A model generated the notes under the pieces. The model had not been told where the DNA came from. It ran no database searches and saw nothing but the letters and a program-made list of their open reading frames with translations. A stretch of 64,000 nt of DNA from Bryum argenteum (taxonomy: Eukaryota; Streptophyta; Bryopsida; Bryales; Bryaceae): positions 7,675,409 through 7,739,408 of the forward strand of contig CM073328.1 in assembly GCA_037043015.1 (NCBI GenBank), read 5' to 3'. The position numbers were made by a program, and so were the translations under genes. This document shows, piece after piece, positions 54,166 through 64,000 of the stretch. Position 1 is the first letter of the stretch; every line of letters begins with the position of its first letter.

Positions 54166-56024
54166 CAATAACATGTGTATAAGCCTATCGAGTGGAGCCT
54201 TGAAGCAGCAACATCCAACATCTGTAATATTCTTAAAACATTGAGAAAAACGTAAAAGGAAATCGTATCTAGCTCGTCTTGTTCACCCCAAGAGGGGTTA
54301 GTAGTCCTGCCATTGGTGTGGTGACCTCGGGCATACATACAAGGATAGGTCGAACGAACACTCTATTCACGCTGACCTCAAAATAGGTTGGAGTTTCTCT
54401 TCTTCTTCTAAGAAAAAAACATTCCAAATAACAAGATATTGTCATTACATATCAAAAATCTGTTGAAGCTTCACAGTCAAATCATCAAACAATTTGAATC
54501 GAAGGCCCTATAATTTCATCGATCAAAACACTTCGAAGTAAAAAAGCAAGTTACCCAGCCATTATCGCTCACTTACAAGTAACTATTCCCGATCAACTTC
54601 TAGAGTACAACTTCATGAGTGTAAAGTGGGCAGTTATGACAGTTGAAAGAGTCGATCGATGACAGTCTGCGTCGACAATGCAAAGGCTTCATGCGACGCA
54701 GACAGGCTGAATTTCGGGGAGCTTTCTCGCACAAATCCTGCTTCTAGGTAGACTCATGGCTCGAGACTGGATTCAATTCGGGTCAGAAACCGTCATCGAG
54801 TTGCGTGCACAATTCGCTTTCCTGCTCCGCATGCTCATGCGATGCCCTTGCATCCTTTGTAGGGCTCGATGTCAACAACCAGAATCAAGGCAACAGATTC
54901 CTCCATCCGTCACTCTTTTTGCCCGATTTGGGACCAGGTGCTTCCGTGTGACGGCGAACCATCATTCTTTTTAAAACCGTGATCATGTGGTTGGTTGGTA
55001 GTCAGGATAGAACTTTCATTGCTCGGTTTTTCACGAGTCTGTCTGGTTTGATGCAACTTACTTACCTCCATGGCGGTATCCAAGGGTCACTTTGCCACAC
55101 CAGACTTGCATTTTAATGCTTGTAAAGTAGTGCTTTTCTTATGATATTGCTCTCTCCATGCTTGAAAATTAGTGCTCTCTCAGATGTACGATCATGCTAT
55201 GTAGTATCCTGTATTATCGATGTGGTTTTCTATCTCCGCAAAATCACATTCTTATAAAAATGGTTGTCTTGGAAGATGTGATTGGTGGGTTTTCGAGTAG
55301 TGAGATTGGTCAATTCCTCAAGAGGTGAGATTGCTTGACCAAACTTACGGGCTTACGGCATATAATACACAATTGTATTTTATGGTATAAATACTCCTAT
55401 GTTCCAAAATGTTTGATCGATACGCCTTTTTCATTTTTTCCCAGAATGTCTGATCCGTTTCAAACAAGCACAAACACAACATCTTAGTGAGCACTTTGAT
55501 CATCACACTACATTATATTGATAGAGCCTTTAATCACTTCATTATAGGTACCACTTCACTTTTTCTATGCTTGAGCATGATCAGCTTAAAATTAAAAGAA
55601 ACAAAATTGAATTCACAACCTTAGATGTGTCAAAACTTACAATCATTACTAGAATTAGACCCCATTTTCTAAGTATTTGTTTTCATAAAAACCATGTACA
55701 TAAGGAGTATAGGCATTAAGCTACTCTGCAAAAGTGGCTTTTATGAAAACACAAACGTAGCAAATGAGATCAAATTCTAGTAGTGAATTTACTGTCAGCA
55801 TTTAATGTCATATATGCTAGGTACAATTTTCATATAGTAGCACAAAAGACAAGTACCTACAATCAACTTTGTTGATAGCAATCCACTTGTTCATATCGAG
55901 ACCTATGCTGCTGAACTCCAAATAAATTATATTTTATTGAACAACAATCTCATCTCAACCACTAAATGCACCAAATGTTGAACAACGACATTATGCCTAA
56001 ATAATAAGCTGAAACTTTAAAGAG
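54166..56024. other. Intergenic DNA, nothing recognised
   Basis: A somewhat GC-richer patch at 54640-54960 has short ORFs without domain or splice support. The rest is AT-rich and unassigned. Confidence 0.5.
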
Positions 56025-56215
56025 TCATAACTTCTGCCTCTAAGATTTGATTTTGATGATATCATTTGTGTTTTGTCCCCTATCAAGTTTAGTTTTTATA
56101 GTGAAAATTGCAGACTCATCAAAGAAGTTATGGCTTAGCAATCAATGAGGGTCATTACTCAAAGGTCGACCCAAATGATATAGTACAAGATTGTACGGTT
56201 TTTTTCATCATATAT
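56025..56215 (+). repeat. Dispersed repeat, copy 1
   Basis: AAAGAGTCATAACTTCT..., TTTGTGTTTTGTCCC, AAGTTTAGTTTTTA and TACAAGATTGTACGG recur in the same order at 58860-59690. The element type is unknown. Confidence 0.5.
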
Positions 56216-56770
56216 TTTATTGAGGTGTGTATTTAAGGTAAAATTAGGTTGAGACATTCAAGGGTTGAGAAGTTATCATATAAAAATTTGCAAATGCACA
56301 AAAAGGGAGGTTGATAGGGGTAAGGTCAGGCCCATCTCACAGTCTACCATATCTTTCAAACACGTAATTCGTTATAATGAGAATATTCAAATGATCAAAT
56401 TGATGAAAATTAAGCTTGAGTTGAGCCAAATGTACTGTGTGGGTACATTTAGCTCGACTCGAGCTAAACCCACATTTCTCAAAATCACTGAATAATACCA
56501 TTATACCGAATTACGTGTTTTCGGGTCAATTTACCATATTGTTTCCTAAGAGAAAGTTCAATGTCGCTTAGCATATAGATTAGTGAATCAAATTTCAATT
56601 ACAGTTATTTATTCATCGGTTTGGTTTTGAAGATGGCGGTTTGAAGGAACCATATATAGTGAGCAAACAAACAGAAAGTGAGTACTTTTACATTGTCCGA
56701 CTTTGATTTTGACCAACCATTTCCTCCAAAACACTATAATTATATCAATATTGTAAGTACAAATGTGGGA

Positions 56771-56953
56771 TACCACCAATTTAATATGGTACCAAATATC
56801 AACACTTTAATAAGGTTAGTAAAATATACCACCAATTTAATATGGTACCAAATATCAACAATTTAATAAGGTTAGTACAATATACCACCAATTTAATATG
56901 GTACAAAATAATACCAATTTAACAAGGTTAGTACAATATACCACCAATTTGAA
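56771..56953 (+). repeat. 56-bp tandem repeat
   Basis: Units start TACCACCAATTTAATATGGT at 56771, 56827, 56883 and (partial) 56939. Confidence 0.85.
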
Positions 56954-57021
56954 ATAAATTATGATAAACTTGGCCAACTTGACATTATGTAATTGAAAAA
57001 TGTCCACTTTGTCGTGTAAGC

Positions 57022-57221
57022 GTTCGTAGCAGCTACCAAGGAGGATGGAGGAGGGGTAATGAGCCCCCTAGTTTTTTGATGTATAGACATTAAATGCCAA
57101 GGAGTAGGCTTGCATGGGTAACTTGGGATCGCAAACCTCAAATTTGAATTCAAAATTATCAAAAACGGCCTTGGGAGGTCCCCACGGATTCTAGGGTGCC
57201 TCCTTGGTAGCTGCCACAAAC
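57022..57221. mobile_element. MITE, 200 bp with 23-bp inverted ends
   Basis: GTTCGTAGCAGCTACCAAGG at the left is inverted at 57199-57221 with two changes. The interior GAGCCCCCTAGTTTTTTGATG... AAATGCCAAGGAGTAG is shared with 28403-28632. No clear target duplication. Confidence 0.65.
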
Positions 57222-58269
57222 CATTGCCCCACTTTGTCTCACAATTGAGATGGGATACTGGTATAAATCTCACAAAACTGAGAATTAATGAGATGGATAC
57301 TTCCCATCTGACAAAATTCTTCAAATGATAAATGTAATTCTTTCAATAAAAAATAAACACCATATTTATTGGGAAAATTTCATATTGAACTAAATCTGGA
57401 CTCATTCATGAAATATGGATTGAAATAGATTTTGAATTTTCTAGTTTCACAAAATGGTTACAGTACTAATTGAAGATTTACTTTGGGGATTTGAGTATCT
57501 TTATTATCTTGTGGATCCCCTAATTTACATGTACATATTCGGTTTTTATCTTGTTCACAAAACCATGAGGGGAACCCTAAGCTTGATTTCTTACTTTTCA
57601 ACAACAAGTAGTCCAAAAGTGGTTAAATGTGCCATAAATTCTTTCAATGCCAAGGAGTGTTATGGGTTTAGATTGAACAACTCTTGGTGTGCACATTTTA
57701 GATGATAACTAGAACCTTTGTATCTTACAATCTATAGCATATATGATTTATTTTCAATTTTTAGATAGGATGTTGCTCACGGTTTCCATGATTATGAACA
57801 AATTTATTAAAATGAGACTATAGGCACAAATTAAGACATTCTCGGATCAAGAGCCCTCCCTATATTTTTTTCCTTTCGATAGTTGATAGGCCCATCTCAT
57901 TCTCACCTCGAGAATAAATACACAAAACCAAAACCGCTTATTCAAGCCACATGACAACTTCTCATTGGTGAAATGTCGGATCCTCAATTGGGAGAAACAT
58001 TCTTGGACAAGAATCGGAGAATTCCAAAATATCAAAAGATACTATTTATTTACCTCAACGTGACAAAGTTGTTATAATTGGTTCTTGAATTTTCCCAATT
58101 TTTTGAATATAAATGTGGTGTTCAATATTTAAGATGTTGTCACTTGTATTCCAACTTTCGATATCACTTTCAAATTCGTAGACATCTTTGGTAGGATTTT
58201 TCTATTACTTTTTCATTAACCCTTGAGCAGGTGGAATGTTGAAAAAACAACATTTTGGATGAGTGCAGC
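57222..58269. other. Intergenic DNA, nothing recognised
   Basis: AT-rich, short ORFs only, without motif or splice support. Confidence 0.5.
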
Positions 58270-58271
58270 AA

Positions 58272-58862
58272 CCTTAACCCCTAAAGATCCAAGAGGACCA
58301 AATCGGGCTTTTGCTATTTTGGGCAGCTTAGATGAATAGGTTAAAAGTAATATTTTTGCCTAAATTTTTTAATGGGTGCTCCCTATACTGCAAAGTGTAT
58401 GTGGTAAAATTTACAAAGCCAAATTCCAATTTTTGAGCCTTCTACAACAATTCTTGGTTTGCGAGCCGAACTGGGGCAGTTTAAATTTAGTATTTTTTTG
58501 AGATTTTTTTTTGGAAATATGTTCATGACCAAATCACTACTTAAGTTCCAAAGGGCCCCAAGTCAAAAAGTGTACCAATTTTACAAGGGCAGCCTCCAAA
58601 AGTGTCAAAAATAATCTCAACAATGCCCAAAAAAAACTTCGTAGACAAACTTTGGATGTTATAATCTCTCAAATGGTAAACATCCAACGGTCAATTTTTA
58701 TATCAGATACTGAAAATTGGCTTAGGTACAAGATCTTACGGTTGGAAGTTAAGAAAAGAATAAAAAAATTGTTTCGCACCCCTTGAAGTGCATAGAGGTA
58801 GAGAATTGGAGTTTTGAGGTTTTAAGCTCCCAAAAACACCCAAGGATCTTTAGGGGTTAAAG
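58272..58862. mobile_element. Foldback-like element
   Basis: TTAACCCCTAAAGATCCAAG at the left is inverted as CAAGGATCTTTAGGGGTTAA at the right. The right part is related to the arms of 45767-47380. No coding potential. Confidence 0.55.
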
Positions 58863-59690
58863 AGTCATAACTTCTTCATTTTGAGTCCATTTTAAATGAA
58901 ATCACTTGGGTTGTGTCCCAAACCAAGTCTAGTTTTTGAAATGAAATTGCAGCCCCTTATAACAAAGTATGAATAAATGATATGCATTTTAGTAAAGAAA
59001 ACTCTTGATTTTGAGTTTTTGAACATGGGGCATGTTTTACCATTGGAGGCAATTATGGGAAATCAAAAAGATGTTTTCATGATTTTCTTCTTTGCATAAT
59101 CATGATCTTAAATGAATAGTAACACCTTTCTAGCAAGAAGATTTTTGATCCAAATTTTGCTGGTACTGGATTTTGCAACAATGTTTTTAGCTTCAAAGAA
59201 AGTGAATAAATTGATGAATTTTGAGGAGCTATATCTCCTTCATCCACTGTTGGATTTGACTTAATTTTGGGATGAATTCCATCGGAGTTTAGTTTTAGTG
59301 GTAAAAACCTTGACAAAATCAATATATAATGAAAACAAAGCATAGATATGAGTGCAAAGGGTTAAATTTTGGACTATTTTTCCTTTGTAAGTTTTTTGGC
59401 AATTTTCACCATTGCAAGGTCATTCTTTTCGCAAATAATTTTGTCTCATGTTTTTTTGTTGTTGTTCAAGGTGTTATTGTGATGAAAGTAAACATCTTTG
59501 TAGTCGATGAATTTTTTATTGCAGTACGTATATTGAAAACGTTTTCACTTCAAAGTGAAAATGTTGAGATTTTGTGATGTTTTTTGAGTATTAAAACGTT
59601 ATGATCTTGCAATTTCTGAGGCATCATGACTCAAAATTTGACCAACATGATGTACAATATGTCTACTACAAGATTGTATGGTTAAGATCT
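58863..59690 (+). repeat. Dispersed repeat, copy 2
   Basis: Shares ordered blocks with 56025-56215. The second copy is longer and interrupted. Confidence 0.45.
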
Positions 59691-60816
59691 TAATAACTTA
59701 CCCGTTTCATTCATGACAAAAAAAAATTTGAGAGTATGCTCTTTTCTCTGCCAATGAGTCAAACCGAGTTATGTTCAAGTGTTGAATCAGTAGTCGCTAA
59801 CATTTCTGAAACACATTTCTGAGACAGAAAGAGTACCGAAGAAATCAAACACCAAGACCGAGGTGATGAAAATGCGATGGAAACTCCGTTCCGAAATACG
59901 CAACATCCATCAATTTGATATTCAAAACATAAAACAGAGATTGTAGCTCATGACTTGACAAGTTATAAAGTACTGTGGCCGGGGCGGGCGAGCGAGCAGC
60001 TCGTTCTCACTAGCAAACTTACGCATTAATGCGGCGGTCGTCGACAAGGTAGGTCGGTGCCCACCTTCTGGACGGTGGCTCACAGCGTGACTGAAACGGT
60101 CCCTGGCTCCGACCATTCCATCAAGCCCCCGCCACACTCCAGTACTACCATGCATTCAGACCCCAGTCAATTCAGCAAAGTATACCACAATTCTTTCCTA
60201 TTCAATGCATGCCCAGTACTATCCGTTATATCCATGCATGCGTGCACCCCACTCTTTGCGTTTCCTCCACTCTTGCTCTGATCACATAATGAGACCTTTT
60301 CAAGTCCAAGCAGACCACCTGTTAGTCAAGCTCTTCGCTCAATTAGTAACACCTCTACACAGTTAGTGTTATACTGTACATACATAAATGGTACAGTTAA
60401 CGTAATGTTGACAATCACAGATTACCACCATCAGCAGTCAATAAATGGACCTTTTCATATTCCTAGTCAAGGTTTGATAGTCATACTCATCTAGCAACAT
60501 CGACATGCTGGTAATATTGAGTCGACTGGGGAATCACAGTAATCAAACGCTTTATTGGTTGGGTATTTTCACATATAAATACACGACCTGTTAGGCAAAG
60601 CTCTACAGTTGATTAGTAACACTAGTATATAACATCAATACCCAGTAAGTAATATCAATAGATACAGTTATTGCTGTTTTCAAGTGTCTCTGCTGATCGC
60701 GCAAATTTTCCATTTTTTTGGGGGAATTCAGGATCATCATTGGGATCGATTGGATCGGGACGGAAGAGAATCGCACTCCGTTAGCCAAAAAATGAATCTA
60801 AGTTACATATAGAAAA
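59691..60816. other. Downstream flank of the GARP gene
   Basis: No ORF with support. On the minus strand an AATAAA-type polyadenylation signal is possible near 60550 (TTTATT on plus), about 260 bp after the stop codon. Confidence 0.4.
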
Positions 60817-62821
60817 TTAGCTTGGACGGCGGTTGAGTTGCTCCGTGAGGTCTAGCGTCGTGATTTCGGATCTGACGTCGTCTGATCCGACTGACATGGT
60901 GAGCTCGAGCGCCGGGACCGGATCTGCATGATCCTCCAGAAGCTTCCTTTCACGCATCGCCATCAACAAATTGTGCGCCACAAGCTCCGCGGAGTCGTAT
61001 AGACTCGTTGCATTCGCATCGCCTGCTAGCAACTGGTCCGGTAGGTATCGTCTCCGATCATCCGAGTCGTCCGGGTTCTGCGGAACATGGAAACTGATCA
61101 AAATTTCAGACCTGATCCAATCACCATAATCTAAACATACCTAACGATTACTCACTAATAGAAAAACTATCCACTAGGACTTGTGCAAAATGACTCGAAC
61201 ACTAATGAAACTAGTTGTAAGGGACACTCTATGATTTGCTTGTTACCGTCCAAGTCCTTGCGACTTGTAATGGACAGTATATCTAATGGTGGTATCCTAC
61301 TCAAAACGAATGATCATATTGAAAAATGTTGAACCATGACTATTGTGTGAGGACATCTTGTGCGTCTAGGATTTCAGCAAATCTTGCATGTAGCGAGCAG
61401 AGAATCATCTTTGATTCGTTATCGTTTCGTACTTCGGTGCAAGAGTTGTACAAATTCAGTAGAGGTGTGCCCGATGCGAGCTACGTACCTCCAGGTCTCG
61501 GGACTTGGTGGTCCGACTATCAATGAAAACATCGGCCGCCATCTTGAAGACGTTCGGGTACACTTCTGTAGGCGTGAGTATGTCCCGCAGTAAGTCATCA
61601 GCTTTTTGTGATTCGTTTCTGTTTTCCTTTGAAGATATATTGTTAAGATGTTGACCACACTGCGCCGATAGGAATTGTGGACCCGTGAAATCCCCAGCCG
61701 AGGAGCTGTACTGTTCTACAATTTGTGACGGAACGGCTTGTTCACCTCCTTGCCGGTTCAAACCCAGTGATGCTTGACCCTCCATGAACGGCGAATTCCA
61801 AACTTCCGGTACCTCTGTCTGTCCACTCGGCCGCCAAATGTCTGGTACAATTCCCGAGTACAATCATCAAAACAAGCTTGGAATAACACATTAAGAGAGG
61901 AGGCTTGATGTCTCCAATAATGTCCAGTAAATTAAGCTGTATGGCCCCATGTCAACGCCGAGCTTCAAACTTTCAGTCGCTGATTACGCAAGTTTCGAGA
62001 AATGTGGGTAAAAATGGATGTTTGATTGATATAATTCAGTGTTCGAATAAATTCTACTTTCTCATCTCCATTTCTTGATGGACTCATTTCCACAACAGCA
62101 TTTCCAAATCTAGAATGCTAACTAATCACTCAAACGACTCGCCATATTGATGATTACTTATGATTTATTCATGTAGAATGTACGTACCTGGTTGAAGGCC
62201 GAAGCTCTTTCCACTTTTAGGGCTCCGATACATCTGCAAGTGGGACTTCACATGGGCAATCTTCAAACCTCGAATATTCATCTCTTGCAATATGGCTTTC
62301 GGTGTTGCTTCTGCACAGATTGGCACTCGTGCAATCAGACAGATAAAAACAGTGTTATCGAGTTGAATGCCGAAAAGCATTTCAAAATGTGATTCTCACT
62401 GGTGCAAAACCATGGTTGAATCACTTGTTGAATCACTAGTAGAGATAGTATTTGAACCATTCTCTTTTGGCACTAGTGACTTGCACTTACTGTCAGCGCC
62501 ACCGAGCTTTTCAGTAGCGACAATGAACCGGTGGTGAAGCTCCTCAGACCATTTCAATCTCGGTTCACTGGAACGGATATACCGTCGCGTTTTGCCATCG
62601 CTGCTCCTGGCGCCAACGCCCACTGCAGGTCGGGGGGATCTGGAGCTCGTGGCTGCGCTACTCTTGATGGGACTATCAATGAGGACTGTCGAACACCCGG
62701 GAATTCCATCTGCACTCGAGGTAAACCTCGTCGCCCGCTTCGTAGGAGAGTATAAGTCACCCTCATCAAAGAAACCGTAGGAGGATCCCCGTCCACCTGC
62801 ACTCGCATCTTCACCTTGCAT
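60817..62821 (-). CDS. GARP/G2-like MYB-related transcription factor, four exons
   Basis: Exons (transcribed leftward) are 62491-62821, 62188-62310, 61489-61841 and 60817-61077. All junctions are GT-AG and in register, giving a 355-residue protein. Introns are 180, 346 and 411 bp. The GARP DNA-binding domain spans about residues 86-143 and is split by intron 1: EPRLKWSEELHHRFIVATEK, then KATPKAILQEMNIRGLKIAH and VKSHLQMYRS. SHLQMYR is the variant of the SHAQKYF box typical of plant G2-like proteins. The N-terminus is Ser/Arg-rich, the middle is Gln/Ser/Gly-rich, and the C-terminus has PALELTM, a weak EAR-like repression motif. The product is expected to bind DNA in the nucleus. It is closest in feel to the Arabidopsis At2g38300/At2g40260 group (recalled, not searched). 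The ATG at 62821 was chosen because it is in frame with the domain. It is the only clear host gene of the window. Confidence 0.9.
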
Positions 62822-62874
62822 CTCTTAAACCGCTTCTGCCGATCCGCTGCTGCAACCACTTCAGCCAGCTTCAT
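62554..62874 (-). other. Overlapping upstream ORF of the GARP gene
   Basis: An ATG at 62872-62874 opens a 106-codon frame that overlaps the main start in a different frame (MKLAEVVAAADRQKRFKRC...). If within the mRNA it could reduce translation of the main ORF. Whether transcription starts upstream of it is unknown. Confidence 0.3.
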
Positions 62875-64000
62875 ACTCTTCCTAATACCGAATCCCCAAA
62901 CCTAATAGCTCCAAAACTGATCGTTTCTTCCTTGTCAAACGCATACTAGTACTTCCCTCCACCAAAGACGTGTTCACAATTCTTCGCAGACTCCTTAAAT
63001 CCTCAAATGTTGCTCAAATTTCCACAGCGAATATTACAGACCACTACTGGACGTATTCTAAAACTGAGTCTGGATGCATCAATGGTCTCGCTTGCTACGC
63101 ACGACACGGATACATATAATAATTTTAGCCTCAATTTTGTCGGCGTATCCTGAAAATAATTTACTATTCTTGTAAGCCTACAGATCGGCCGCTAATTGCG
63201 ATTCTTGACCGTAGAAAAGTTCAACTTCTTGACTTGGTCAAGGCCCCTGAAACCGACACTTGCCAGTAATCGTTTAATCGATCATCATTCTGTGGCTTAC
63301 CTTCGTCACCAAGTTTCTCGCAGCTTGAAGCCCAAGCTCAGCTCCGACTCACATTCTCCTTCGCAAACTTGCTGCCTACGCTGCTATCTAAATTCTCTAC
63401 AATCAGGCACGTTGTTGGATTCAAGCACGTCTTGGGTCCGCCGGAGGAGAGAGTACGAGATCCATATATGATCCAGTTCTACCGACATACGATACCACAA
63501 TCTTATTCTATGGCGAACCTAAATGCATGGGGCTGCACGAAATCAGCAGCTTGTGTGGTCCAATGTCATGCCTGGATTGTACAATACTACTGCGTTCCGA
63601 ATTCCGCTCCTCCAAGCCACGACTAGTTAAAAGCCGCCTCCCCTAGTGACAGACAAATCAGCAGAGAGGGGGGGTCACCAAGCTATTGACTACAGACTTG
63701 ATCGTGGTCATCTACTGATCTGGTAAGTTCCCTTTACGGGGTGATTGAAAGGATAAAAGTTACAAGTGATCCACTAATCATCACTCTAGCTAACGTAGAT
63801 GAACTGCTAGTACCTAGATCATGTCAAGCTGCAAGCTACCTAAAATGGTAACTATCTGACCAAAGTGATCTATTGATCTTCTCGCTACTGTAAATAGATC
63901 ATGACGTGATACAGTTTCTTACTGAAGGTGAAACTTGTATTCCTCCTTTGAAATCGCTTCAGAAGTAGCTGATCTAGGAGGCACTCTAGGTGATCAAGTT
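62875..64000. promoter_or_regulatory. Upstream region of the GARP gene
   Basis: About 1.1 kb to the window edge, without a supported gene. Pyrimidine-rich stretches on the plus strand at 62880-63000 would be purine-rich leader on the mRNA strand. No certain TATA box was assigned. 63720-64000 contains several GATCA-type words without larger structure. Confidence 0.35.

Noticed and set aside
54756-54974. 72-codon ORF with several Cys residues
   Set aside because: No motif, no splice context, and composition no different from its surroundings.

Overview
The window looks like repeat-rich nuclear DNA of a land plant, probably a non-seed lineage (moss, lycophyte or fern grade). The evidence is a four-exon GARP/G2-like transcription factor gene, plant-type CACTA, copia, gypsy and Mutator-like (MULE) elements, and short GT-AG introns. 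No rRNA, intact tRNA, bacterial operon or CRISPR was seen. About 60 kb is transposon sequence. The only convincing host gene is at 60817-62821 on the minus strand.

Positions 1-45717 are one nested structure. A Ty3/gypsy retrotransposon (3' part only: pol 38228 onward, an extra ORF, 3' LTR 45118-45717) is split by a 38.1-kb MULE at 124-38217, flanked by an exact 10-bp target duplication (114-123 and 38218-38227). The gypsy frame is open on both sides and in register once the insert is disregarded. A second, diverged copy of the same MULE family (9724-26533, its own 10-bp duplication at 9714-9723 and 26534-26543) sits between the divergent genes of the first. Each copy has on its minus strand a zinc-finger/DDE/SWIM transposase, now a pseudogene, and on its plus strand a set of intron-containing genes: a small basic-acidic protein, a short acidic protein ending in an RRS-x-R motif, and a long gene encoding a ParB/Srx-like domain followed by a permuted N4/N6 amino-methyltransferase-like domain. 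Each transposase gene is also hit by a TGT...ACA element with a 5-bp target duplication (1940-6944; 10517-12921, internally deleted). These look like giant solo LTRs.

The most unusual observation is that each MULE copy carries its own set of short palindromes with the same arms and a different two-base centre. Copy 1 has TCGT-TG-ACGA and copy 2 mostly TCGT-GT-ACGA. One palindrome lies in the transposase intron of each copy and a cluster lies in the same large intron of the plus-strand gene (29.6-31.9 kb and 19.1-21.0 kb). With the ParB-like/methyltransferase-like gene this suggests a self-recognition system in which element-encoded proteins bind element-specific sites, by analogy with the VANC anti-silencing proteins of VANDAL MULEs. 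The binding role is inference.

Positions 45718-59900 hold foldback elements, a non-autonomous CACTA element (48967-52609) and a 308-bp derivative, decayed copia fragments, MITEs, tandem repeats and AT-rich DNA without recognisable genes. Positions 59900-64000 contain the GARP gene with its flanks.
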